Source of the DNA: an uncultured Oscillospiraceae bacterium
GTDB taxonomy: Bacteria > Bacillota > Clostridia > Oscillospirales > Acutalibacteraceae
Direction: 5' to 3'
DNA: 37,873 bases
Assembly (NCBI GenBank): GCA_900543305.1
Contig: UQQZ01000019.1
Span: 1 to 37,873, forward strand
Shown: positions 14,879 through 21,560 of the stretch, in pieces
Layout: each line of letters starts with the position of its first letter
How positions within the stretch are numbered: the first letter of the stretch is position 1
Made by a program: the position numbers and the translations under genes
Notes under the pieces: generated by a model
Database searches by the model: none
Seen by the model: the letters and a program-made list of their open reading frames with translations, nothing else
What the model was told of the DNA's origin: nothing

Positions 14879-15946
14879 TTAGTAGGGAGAGCTCTCGTCC
14901 AGATAGTCGGCGCAGTTGTCACGATCCACCACAGTGGTGGGGATGATGACTTCCTGCTCTACGTCTTCACCCTTCAGGATGGAGACTGCCATATCCACAG
15001 CGTCCTCAATCATGGAGGGGCTGTACAGAGTGGACTGGATCCAGATGTCCTGGTTCTCGGGCATCATCTGGAAGTACTCCTGCATGCCGCCGCCACCGGT
15101 GACAACCTTAATGTCGGTCCGGCCAGCTTCTTCGATGGCCTGGAGCACGCCAATGGAGGTCTCGTCGTCCATGGAGAACACGGCGTCAATCTGAGAGTTG
15201 GCAGCCAGTACGTCGGAGAAATCGGACAGGCCAGCTTCACGGGTAAACTCGGTCGCATAGGTCTCAATGGTCATATCGGGAGCAATCTCAGCCATCTTCT
15301 CTTCGAAGCCCTTCTGACGCAGTTCGGAAACAGAGCCGGAGCTGGGAACGTTCAGCATGACAACAGTGCCGGTGGTGCCGATCTTGTCAACGATGTACTG
15401 AGCGCTAGCAGCACCCATGCCCTCGTTGTCGCCGGCCACATGATACACGCCGTCAGCGTCGATCACGATATCGAAGTTCACAACCGGAATGCCGGAATCG
15501 ATCAGACCCTGGATGGGATCTTCCATACCTTCCCACTGGGGATAGGCAACCACTGCCTGGGCACCCCAGGTCTTCAGCTGGTCGATCTGGTCGGTCATTT
15601 CCTCGGCGTTGTTGCTGGTCAACAGGTTGTACTCGATGGTACCGTCCTCCACCAGCTGATCGCAGCGGGCCTGGGCATAGTAAGCCACGCCGGAAACCCA
15701 ACCGTGGGTCACAGCGGGAGCCAGAATGCCAATCTTAAAGGGCTCGCCGGAAGTGCTCGTCTCTTCGGCAGTGCTGCTGGTTTCCGCAGAGCTGTCGAGG
15801 GTGGAGCTGGTGTCTTCCACGGTGGAAGAGGTCTGGCTCGCATCGGAAGAGTCAGTACCGCTGGATGTGGTGGTGTTATTGCCGCAGGACGCCAGAGTCA
15901 GGCAGACCATAGCAAGTACCAGCACCAGAGAAATTACTTTCTTCAT
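14879..15946 (-). CDS. Sugar ABC transporter substrate-binding lipoprotein, RbsB-like
   Basis: Captures a sugar outside the cell and delivers it to the RbsC-like permease. The 355-residue protein starts with a lipoprotein signal (MKKVISLVLVLAMVCLTLASC), lipobox LASC with Cys 21 as the lipidation site. A Ser/Thr-rich linker follows (about 22-66), then a type 1 periplasmic-binding (Peripla_BP_4) domain: FKIGILAPAVTHGWVSGVAYYAQ, VVAYPQWEGMEDPIQGLIDSGIPVVNFD, and DAVFSMDDETSIGVLQAIEEAG. TAGGAGG lies 8 bases before the ATG. It is the promoter-proximal gene of the transporter, and a strong terminator hairpin follows it, consistent with higher expression than its partners. The ligand is unknown. Confidence 0.93.
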   Translation of the reverse strand: MKKVISLVLVLAMVCLTLASCGNNTTTSSGTDSSDASQTSSTVEDTSSTLDSSAETSSTAEETSTSGEPFKIGILAPAVTHGWVSGVAYYAQARCDQLVEDGTIEYNLLTSNNAEEMTDQIDQLKTWGAQAVVAYPQWEGMEDPIQGLIDSGIPVVNFDIVIDADGVYHVAGDNEGMGAASAQYIVDKIGTTGTVVMLNVPSSGSVSELRQKGFEEKMAEIAPDMTIETYATEFTREAGLSDFSDVLAANSQIDAVFSMDDETSIGVLQAIEEAGRTDIKVVTGGGGMQEYFQMMPENQDIWIQSTLYSPSMIEDAVDMAVSILKGEDVEQEVIIPTTVVDRDNCADYLDESSPY

Positions 15947-16029
15947 GGTTTCGTGCCTCCTAGTTCAAATAACCTCAAAAATTTCCGAACGGATCCATTT
16001 TGTGGAAAGTTCCGCCCGTATCTTTGGAC

Positions 16030-16058
16030 ATTATAGCAAACTTAACGGAGGTTTGCAA
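16030..16058 (-). promoter_or_regulatory. Sigma-A promoter of the sugar transporter operon
   Basis: On the minus strand TTGCAA (16053-16058) and TATAAT (16030-16035) are 17 bases apart; leader about 77 bases. Partly symmetrical CTTTAAC and GTTAAG elements (about 16042-16072) flank the -35 box and could be an operator; this is weak. Confidence 0.8.
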
Positions 16059-16115
16059 GGGAATTGTTAAAGATTTATTTACATTTCTTTTCGTGTTTTT
16101 TCTCTGCAGCCTTCC

Positions 16116-16145
16116 TTGACAGGGTCCCCTTTTTGGTGTTAGATT
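16116..16145 (+). promoter_or_regulatory. Probable promoter of the SDR dehydrogenase gene
   Basis: Consensus TTGACA (16116-16121) and TAGATT (16140-16145) with an 18-base spacer. A short inverted repeat, TTAGA/TCTAA (16139-16153), covers the -10 region and may be an operator. This 257-base divergent gap between 15947 and 16203 otherwise holds only the two promoters and a GAGGG/CCCTC leader hairpin near 16161-16173. Confidence 0.5.
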
Positions 16146-16203
16146 TATTCTAAATAGGAGGGTTTCCCTCGACTTTTTTGTATGGATGACAGGAGGATGT
16201 TTT

Positions 16204-17058
16204 ATGCTGAAATTACCGTTTGAAGTGGACCTTTCCGGCAAGGTTGCCGTTGTCACGGGAGCCGGCGGTGTGTTGTGCAGTGTGTTTGCCCAAGCTCTGG
16301 CCCAATGCGGCGCAAAAGTTGCTCTGCTGGACCTGAATGAAGCGGCGGCCAATCGGGTGGCGGAAGATCTCCGGAACCAGGGTTTCACCGCCCAAGGATA
16401 TGCCTGCAACGTTCTCGACAAGGCCAACTGCCTTGCCGTTCGGGAACAAATCCATCAGGACCTGGGAACCTGCGATATTCTCTTAAATGGTGCAGGCGGC
16501 AACAACCCCCGTGCCACCACAGACAAGGAAATCTATGAAGAGGGGGATATTGATCGGGAAGACATCAAGACTTTCTTTAACCTCCAGCCAGATGGGGTGG
16601 AATTCGTGTTCCAGCTCAACTTCCTGGGCGCCTTGATCCCTACCCAAGTCTTTGCCCCGGACATGCTGGGCAAAGAGGATGTTTCTATTTTGAATATTTC
16701 CTCTATGAATGCCTACACTCCATTGACCAAGATCCCCGCTTATTCCGGCGCCAAAGCCGCTGTAAGCAACTTCACCCAATGGCTGGCCGTACATTTTGCC
16801 CAGGCAGGAATTCGGGTCAACGCCATCGCCCCTGGATTTTTGGTTTCCAACCAGAACCGTTCCCTGCTCTTCAATGAAGACGGTTCCCCCACGGCGCGCA
16901 CAGGGAAGATTATGGCTGGCACTCCCATGAGACGATTTGGCAGCCCCGAGGAATTGGTGGGCGGCGTTCTTTTCCTGTTGAGCAAGCCTGCTGCCGGCTT
17001 TATCACCGGCGTGGTTCTCCCCATTGATGGTGGATTCAATGCCTATTCGGGAGTCTGA
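16204..17058 (+). CDS. SDR oxidoreductase, D-mannonate oxidoreductase (UxuB/YjmF) type
   Basis: A 284-residue short-chain dehydrogenase. The NAD(P) site is VVTGAGGVLCSVFAQALA (16-33), the structural motif reads LNGAGGNNPRATTDKE rather than NNAG, which is the pattern of the SDR D-mannonate oxidoreductases that interconvert fructuronate and mannonate. The catalytic region is NISSMNAY with YSGAK (Tyr about 180, Lys about 184), and the end GFITGVVLPIDGGFNAYSGV is typical. The open frame reaches back to 16186, but the ATG at 16204 has AGGAGG 8 bases upstream. It diverges from the sugar transporter operon. No mannonate dehydratase or uronate isomerase is in the window, so the exact substrate stays open. 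Confidence 0.85.
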   Translation: MLKLPFEVDLSGKVAVVTGAGGVLCSVFAQALAQCGAKVALLDLNEAAANRVAEDLRNQGFTAQGYACNVLDKANCLAVREQIHQDLGTCDILLNGAGGNNPRATTDKEIYEEGDIDREDIKTFFNLQPDGVEFVFQLNFLGALIPTQVFAPDMLGKEDVSILNISSMNAYTPLTKIPAYSGAKAAVSNFTQWLAVHFAQAGIRVNAIAPGFLVSNQNRSLLFNEDGSPTARTGKIMAGTPMRRFGSPEELVGGVLFLLSKPAAGFITGVVLPIDGGFNAYSGV

Positions 17059-17062
17059 TCCC

Positions 17063-17380
17063 ATGGAGCGTTCCTTCCCCCAAACCATCTACCATTTGGT
17101 CCAACAGATTCCTCGGGGAAAAGTGACCACCTATGGGCAGCTTTCCTTGATGGCTGGCAGTCCACGGGGCGCCCGTATTGTGGGTGCCCGGGCTCCAGAG
17201 GGGCTGCCCTGCCACCGGGTCCTTTATCGGGACGGGACTCTTTGCTGCGACTCCGCCTTCGGCGGCAAAGATGTCCAACGTCAGATGCTGGAACAAGAAG
17301 GAGTCTCCTTCCTGCCCGACGGGAGAGTGGACTTGACACAGAGCCTTTGGGAAGGGCCACTGGGCCCCTCCCTTCCCTGA
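17063..17380 (+). CDS. Small MGMT-family (alkyltransferase-like) DNA repair protein
   Basis: A 105-residue protein made only of the DNA-binding/active-site domain of O6-alkylguanine-DNA alkyltransferase: IPRGKVTTYGQLSLMAGSPRGARIVGARA holds the conserved Tyr and the arginine-finger helix, and LPCHRV (48-53) the acceptor Cys 50. The N-terminal domain of full MGMT is absent. Alkyltransferase-like proteins often have Trp or Ala in place of the Cys; here the Cys is kept, so either true repair or lesion flagging is possible. GGGAG lies about 9 bases before the ATG. It starts 4 bases after the SDR stop codon, so it shares that mRNA although the functions look unrelated. Confidence 0.82.
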   Translation: MERSFPQTIYHLVQQIPRGKVTTYGQLSLMAGSPRGARIVGARAPEGLPCHRVLYRDGTLCCDSAFGGKDVQRQMLEQEGVSFLPDGRVDLTQSLWEGPLGPSLP

Positions 17381-17396
17381 AATGCAGTTCTTACAG

Positions 17397-17436
17397 AAAA
17401 ACAGTGACCGCTGAAAACCGGCAGTCACTGTTTTTT
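17397..17436 (+). terminator. Terminator after the SDR/MGMT-like operon
   Basis: A 12-bp stem (17397-17408 with 17424-17435) with a 15-base loop and a T run. The left arm begins with five A, so it can also serve the convergent P-loop gene. Confidence 0.85.
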
Positions 17437-17514
17437 ATTCTATTTCTCCCGGAAGCAAAAGGCCTCCTTGAAAGAGCTGCTTTTTGAATCGGCTTCACTC
17501 ATTTCCAACAGGCG

Positions 17515-18111
17515 TTAGGAAGCGCGTTCCGGGGAACGGCCCAACTGTTCTTCCATTCTTGCCAGGTTATCGGTCAAGGGCAACGTGCCGTCCAGCACAA
17601 TCACAGGGCAGGAAAGACTTCGGGCTGTTTCCTCCACTGCCTTGGAATCCCTTTGCTCCACAGTTCTTCGAAAATCCGCCTGTTGAGCGTACATGTCCCC
17701 ACCTGGCAAAACCCGAGAACCAAATCGCCTGATTTCCCTTTGCTGGATCCTCTGTAATCGCTCTTCCAGCGGAGTCTGAACCCAAAAAGCAATTCGGATT
17801 TGAGATAGAATATCCTCCGCCCAATGGAGGGTCACACCGGACAAGATAAAGCGTGGGTGCGCTTTACTGTCTTCCAGAAGGGCGGCCTCTACTTCCCCTT
17901 TTGTTCTGGGGCAGGAAAAGGGCAGATCTCCCAAATGGTTTGTCACGGGAATACTGCTGTTTTCCAGTGCGCTCATGCGAGACATCTTCTGTTCTGGAAA
18001 ATAATAATCTTCCACATCCATCTCATAATACCCCATTCGCTGTGCCAAAGCATGGGCAAGAGTGGATTTCCCTCCTCCATTTAATCCAAAAATCGCGATG
18101 CCTTCCGCCAT
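17515..18111 (-). CDS. P-loop NTPase, small kinase-like protein
   Basis: A 198-residue protein with Walker A GLNGGGKST (9-17) at the N terminus and the layout of adenylate/shikimate kinase-like P-loop kinases: YYEMDVEDYYFPE after the P-loop, a hydrophobic strand FILSGVTLHW in the Walker B place and an Arg-rich lid (ERLQRIQQREIRRFGSR). These features suggest phosphotransfer to a small molecule, but the acceptor cannot be named. ATG at 18111 is preferred to the TTG three codons earlier because GAAAGGAG lies 9 bases upstream of it and directly abuts the TTG. It lies 94 bases downstream of the NUDIX gene with no terminator between them, so it may share its transcript. Confidence 0.7.
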   Translation of the reverse strand: MAEGIAIFGLNGGGKSTLAHALAQRMGYYEMDVEDYYFPEQKMSRMSALENSSIPVTNHLGDLPFSCPRTKGEVEAALLEDSKAHPRFILSGVTLHWAEDILSQIRIAFWVQTPLEERLQRIQQREIRRFGSRVLPGGDMYAQQADFRRTVEQRDSKAVEETARSLSCPVIVLDGTLPLTDNLARMEEQLGRSPERAS

Positions 18112-18205
18112 TTGCGGCAACTCCTTTCCACTCTCATAGATCCGATTTTCTCTTCCTCTAGAATACCAAATCCGACCCTGAAACGCAAGAAGGAAGCTTC
18201 GGCTG

Positions 18206-18625
18206 TCACGGAATGAAAGAAAGCTTTTTTATCCGTTCTACTAAAAGAGGCTGGATCTCCGGATAAGTCCACTCCTGGGGAAGCTCATCGAACAGTTCCA
18301 CTTTCTCAATCTCAAGAGGAGGCAGTTCTCCCAATTCCAAGAGTTCCGCAAAAAACAACCTGCCAAAAGTTTCCTCGCCATCCTTTTGAACAGAGTATGG
18401 GCAAATTGGCTTCATATGATATTTCAAAGCACCCGTTTCTTCCCAAAGTTCCCTTTTCGCTGTTTCGTCAATCGGCTCATTGGGCTCTCTGTGACCTCCT
18501 GGACATTCATAGGTGGTGCGATCTTTATGTTTGCAAAACACCCATTTTCCCCGATACTTGGAAACAATCACTGCAAATCGCAGAAGCTCATCCTTTGCGG
18601 TTTCGTGGAAACAAACCTTTACCAT
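18206..18625 (-). CDS. NUDIX hydrolase
   Basis: A 139-residue pyrophosphohydrolase acting on nucleoside diphosphate-linked substrates. The NUDIX box is complete: GGHREPNEPIDETAKREL followed by WEETGA, matching Gx5Ex7REUxEExGU at about residues 43-66. The rest of the fold is seen in VIVSKYRGKWVFCKHKDRTTYECPGG and in FGRLFFAELLELGELP. The ATG at 18625 has AGGGGGGAGA 3-6 bases upstream; a longer in-frame start at 18685 would run into the tRNA terminator and is rejected. Its specific substrate is not predictable. Confidence 0.88.
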   Translation of the reverse strand: MVKVCFHETAKDELLRFAVIVSKYRGKWVFCKHKDRTTYECPGGHREPNEPIDETAKRELWEETGALKYHMKPICPYSVQKDGEETFGRLFFAELLELGELPPLEIEKVELFDELPQEWTYPEIQPLLVERIKKLSFIP

Positions 18626-18664
18626 ATATCTCCCCCCTGAAATAAATTCATTCCCCGGAAAAAC

Positions 18665-18705
18665 AAAAAAGTAAAGTTCAAGCAATGCTCAAACTTTACT
18701 TTTTT
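18665..18705 (-). terminator. Terminator of tRNA-Pro
   Basis: A stem of up to 19 bp with two G-U wobbles (18665-18683 with 18687-18705), loop ATT, the outer six pairs A-T, followed on the minus strand by TTTTTTGTTTTT. It starts 2 bases after the tRNA CCA end. Confidence 0.9.
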
Positions 18706-18706
18706 C

Positions 18707-18782
18707 TGGTCCGAGTGGCGAGACTTGAACTCACGGCCTCTTGACCCCCAGTCAAGCGCGCTACCAACTGCGCCACACCCGG
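18707..18782 (-). tRNA. tRNA-Pro (anticodon GGG)
   Basis: A 76-base cloverleaf on the minus strand with CCA encoded. Acceptor CCGGGTG pairs with CACTCGG (one G-U), D stem GCGC/GCGC with AGTTGGTA loop, anticodon stem CTTGA/TCAAG around loop CTGGGGG (anticodon GGG, reads CCC and CCU), T arm with TTCAAGT loop, discriminator A. Confidence 0.95.
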
Positions 18783-18794
18783 ACAACGTGGTCT

Positions 18795-18823
18795 ATTATA
18801 ACGGATAAATTTAAAAAATGCAA
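18795..18823 (-). promoter_or_regulatory. Sigma-A promoter of tRNA-Pro
   Basis: On the minus strand TTGCAT (18818-18823) and TATAAT (18795-18800) are 17 bases apart, with transcription starting close to the tRNA 5' end. Confidence 0.85.
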
Positions 18824-18926
18824 GCCCTTTTTTCAAATTTTTTCTCTTTTTTTCCTGGAAACCTGTCCCCTCCTACAACAGAGTTTCTTTTTACCCCTCT
18901 ATTCCCTTTCCAGACCTCCCCCCAAG

Positions 18927-18959
18927 AAAAAGACATCCCGGTTGCCTAGGATGCCTTTT
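18927..18959 (-). terminator. Terminator downstream of the small ORF
   Basis: An 11-bp stem with one G-U pair (18928-18938 with 18949-18959), followed on the minus strand by TTTTT. It lies 7 bases after the stop codon of the 63-residue frame, suggesting a transcription unit ends here. Confidence 0.7.
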
Positions 18960-18966
18960 CCCCTGC

Positions 18967-19158
18967 TCATAGACGAAGTGAGGGGTCTTCCCCAGTATGG
19001 TGGTAGTTTTGAAGCTCGTAATGCCAATCTTGACGTTCTTCAATGGCTGCCTGCACTTCCTCCGGAAGATCTAACCCCAAGTCGTCTTCAAACAACTCAC
19101 TGAATGTCAATCCGGAAGCGCCTTGGATGGGCACGCCTCCCCAAAAATAAGGAATCAA
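18967..19158 (-). CDS. Small acidic hypothetical protein, start codon uncertain
   Basis: A frame of up to 63 codons whose product (e.g. GLTFSELFEDDLGLDLPEE, then EERQDWHYELQNYHHTGED) looks protein-like and acidic; I recognise no family. There is no ATG. The most upstream option is TTG at 19158, inside the T run of the lysC terminator. An SD-like GGGGAGG lies at about 19136-19142, one base before an in-frame GTG (too close) and 7-8 bases before an in-frame ATC (19126-19128), an unusual start. A terminator directly after the stop supports a real or recently real gene; it may equally be the remnant of a longer one. Confidence 0.35.
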   Translation of the reverse strand: MIPYFWGGVPIQGASGLTFSELFEDDLGLDLPEEVQAAIEERQDWHYELQNYHHTGEDPSLRL

Positions 19159-19202
19159 AAAATCACCCCCGAAGATTAGCTTGCACCACTTCGGGGGTGA
19201 TT
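19157..19202 (-). terminator. Terminator of the aspartate-pathway operon (after lysC)
   Basis: A perfect 14-bp stem (19161-19174 with 19189-19202), 14-base loop, then six T on the minus strand, 49 bases after the lysC stop. Confidence 0.93.
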
Positions 19203-19250
19203 ACTCTCAGGCAATCTGATCCAATCTTGGCGAGAATCTCCCTGCCTCGT

Positions 19251-20462
19251 TTAGTTGTTCTCGAAGAACTTTTCGTGGATGGCTTCCACCGCGCGTTCTC
19301 CGTCCGCTTTATTGACCAGGACGGAAATCTTGATCTCACTGGTGGAAATCATTTGAATGTTCACACTCCGGGAGAACAACGCCTCAAACATCTCCGCTGC
19401 TACACCAGGATGAGACTCCATACCGGCGCCTACAATCGATACCTTCGCCACATTGTCATCGGACACAATATTGGAAGCGCCCCAGGTTTCCGTGTAATCC
19501 TCCAGCAAACGGATGGTGTCTTCCATCTTATCCTTTTCTACGGTAAAGCTGATATCTTTGGTGCCGTTGCGGCCAATGGACTGGAGAATGATATCCACGT
19601 TGATTCCCTTGGACGCCAGTTTGGAAAAGATCTTAAAGGCCAGACCGGGCTTGTCAGGCACCCCAATGATGGAGATGCGGGCAATATTGTCGTCCTTCGC
19701 CACGCCGCTGATCAGCATTTTTTCCACGTTCCGTTCCTCCTTCACGATGGTGCCCTTCCGCCGAGTCAGGCTGGAAAGCACTTCCAATTCAATATTGTAT
19801 TTCTTTGCCATTTCCACCGAACGGTTATGCAGCACCTGGGCTCCCAAAGTTGCCAACTCCAGCATCTCATCGTAAGAGATGGAGTCCAACTTGATGGCCC
19901 CGGGAATCTTCCTGGGATCGGCTGTGTACACTCCGTCCACGTCGGTGAAAATCTGGCACAAATCTGCGTGCATGGTGGCTGCAATGGCTACCGCGCTTGT
20001 ATCGGATCCGCCACGTCCCAATGTAGTCATATCTCCATACCGGTTCACGCCCTGGAAACCGGTGACCACCACGATCCGCCGCTTATCCAGTTCCTTCTTG
20101 ATCCGGGAAGCGTCAACCTTTTTGATCCGAGCATTACCGTAGTCGGAAGTGGTATCAAACCCGGCTTGCCATCCCAACAGGGAAATAACCGGGTAACCCA
20201 TGCGCTCAATGGCCATGGCCAGCAGAGCCGCGGAAATCTGCTCTCCGGCGGAAAGCAGCATATCCATCTCGCGCTTGGAGGGGCGTTCGTTGATCTCCCC
20301 TGCCTTGGCAATGAAATCATCGGTAGTGTCTCCTTGGGCGGAAACCACCACCACCACATCGTTGCCCTCCTTATAGGTGGAAGTAACGATGTCCGCCACA
20401 TTGTTGATGCGTTCGGCGTCCTTGACAGAGCTGCCGCCGAACTTCTGTACGATCAGTGCCAT
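19251..20462 (-). CDS. lysC: Aspartate kinase
   Basis: Phosphorylates aspartate, the first step toward lysine, threonine and methionine. The 403-residue protein opens with the amino-acid kinase motif KFGGSSV (7-13), then FTDVDGVYTADPRKIP and a TLGRGGSDTSAVAIA nucleotide-site segment. Two C-terminal ACT domains (about 265-330 and 340-400) provide feedback by amino acids: ISIIGVPDKPGLAFKIFSKL and VSIVGAGMESHPGVAAEMFEAL. ATG at 20462 is taken rather than the TTG two codons earlier; the SD (GAAGGG) is weak and about 11 bases away. It ends the pheB-hom-thrB-lysC cluster, after a 189-base gap with inverted repeats, so it may have separate control. Confidence 0.95.
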   Translation of the reverse strand: MALIVQKFGGSSVKDAERINNVADIVTSTYKEGNDVVVVVSAQGDTTDDFIAKAGEINERPSKREMDMLLSAGEQISAALLAMAIERMGYPVISLLGWQAGFDTTSDYGNARIKKVDASRIKKELDKRRIVVVTGFQGVNRYGDMTTLGRGGSDTSAVAIAATMHADLCQIFTDVDGVYTADPRKIPGAIKLDSISYDEMLELATLGAQVLHNRSVEMAKKYNIELEVLSSLTRRKGTIVKEERNVEKMLISGVAKDDNIARISIIGVPDKPGLAFKIFSKLASKGINVDIILQSIGRNGTKDISFTVEKDKMEDTIRLLEDYTETWGASNIVSDDNVAKVSIVGAGMESHPGVAAEMFEALFSRSVNIQMISTSEIKISVLVNKADGERAVEAIHEKFFENN

Positions 20463-20651
20463 ACACAATTCTTCCCTTCTTACTTGCGGCGCCTCCCCAG
20501 AGGCTCTCTGGAATCATCCGGGGTGGAGAAAAGGATCCCACACAAGGACAAATCTCTCCCCCTGTTTTCAGCATATGTTGGTCCCCCGAAAACAGTCCCT
20601 GCCAGTCCGCAATGTTATCAAAACCCCTGAGAAGGATTCCCCAGGTTGTTC

Positions 20652-21548
20652 TCACTCAATGACGATCTGGGCCCCCTGAGGCGCTGCGGAGAGAATCTCC
20701 ACCCGCCATCCGGTGATCCCCTTGTCTTCCAGATGGGAGACACAATTCTTGCCAAAGGCTTCCGCATTGTCCGAGTCGATCATGGCAATGATGGTAGGCC
20801 CGGCACCACTTACATATGTACCCAGAGAACCCAGTTCATAGCTCATGCGGAACACGTCGTCGTAATGGCCAATGAGCCCGGACCGGTAGGGCTGATGGAT
20901 CCGGTCTTGCACCGCCACCCGCAAGTTTTCCAGTTTGCCAGAAAACAAGGAGGCAGTCATCAATCCCGACCGGGACAAGTTGTACACCGCGTCTTCCCGG
21001 GAATATGTTTTGGGCAGGGCCGCCCGGGCCTCTTCCGTCTTCAGTTCAAAAGGCGGAATCATCAGGGCAAAACGGATCTTTTCCGACACAGGCACGCTGA
21101 CGCTGTACACCCGTTTCCCCTCCATGGCGGAGGCCACCAACCCACCGGACAGGGCAGGACTGGTATTGTCCGGGTGTCCTTCGATTTGGGCCGCCAGGTT
21201 GATCAGATCTGACTGGGAAAGAGGATTTCCCATAAAACGGTTGGCACCCAAAATGCCCGCCACAATACAGGCGGAACTGCTGCCTAAGCCACGTGCCATG
21301 GGAATGTTGTTTTCCTGAATGATTTTCAGGCCAGGCAGCTTCTTCCCGCAAATCTCATAGAGATGGCTGGCTGCCCAGAAAATCAGGTTGCTTTCATCGG
21401 TGGGTACTTTCACCCCATCGGTACAACGGATCTCCAGAGAATCGGACTCTTCCATCCAAACCCGGTTCTGCATGGTCAACGCAATCCCCAGGGAGTCAAA
21501 TCCGGAGCCCAGGTTGGCACTGGTTGCCGGTACATCGATTCGGATCAT
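20652..21548 (-). CDS. thrB: Homoserine kinase
   Basis: Phosphorylates homoserine on the way to threonine. A GHMP kinase of 298 residues, the usual size. The first GHMP motif is VPATSANLGSGFDSLGIAL, the ATP-binding motif PMARGLGSSSA is at 83-93, and the third motif appears as SGAGPTIIAMID near residue 255. The SD AAGGAGGTG lies 6-7 bases before the ATG, and the gene starts 12 bases after the hom stop codon, so both are translated from one mRNA. No thrC is in the window. Confidence 0.95.
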   Translation of the reverse strand: MIRIDVPATSANLGSGFDSLGIALTMQNRVWMEESDSLEIRCTDGVKVPTDESNLIFWAASHLYEICGKKLPGLKIIQENNIPMARGLGSSSACIVAGILGANRFMGNPLSQSDLINLAAQIEGHPDNTSPALSGGLVASAMEGKRVYSVSVPVSEKIRFALMIPPFELKTEEARAALPKTYSREDAVYNLSRSGLMTASLFSGKLENLRVAVQDRIHQPYRSGLIGHYDDVFRMSYELGSLGTYVSGAGPTIIAMIDSDNAEAFGKNCVSHLEDKGITGWRVEILSAAPQGAQIVIE

Positions 21549-21560
21549 GACCGCACCTCC

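Noticed and set aside
18665..18823. tRNA-Pro as an integration site
   Set aside because: No integrase, no repeated tRNA 3' end and no phage-like genes on either side.
19104..20630. A 508-codon plus-strand open frame across lysC
   Set aside because: Antisense to lysC, spans two terminators and a gap, product is not protein-like.
20463..20651. Lysine riboswitch or T-box ahead of lysC
   Set aside because: I could not find the conserved lysine-riboswitch core or a T-box antiterminator sequence; only simple hairpins are seen.
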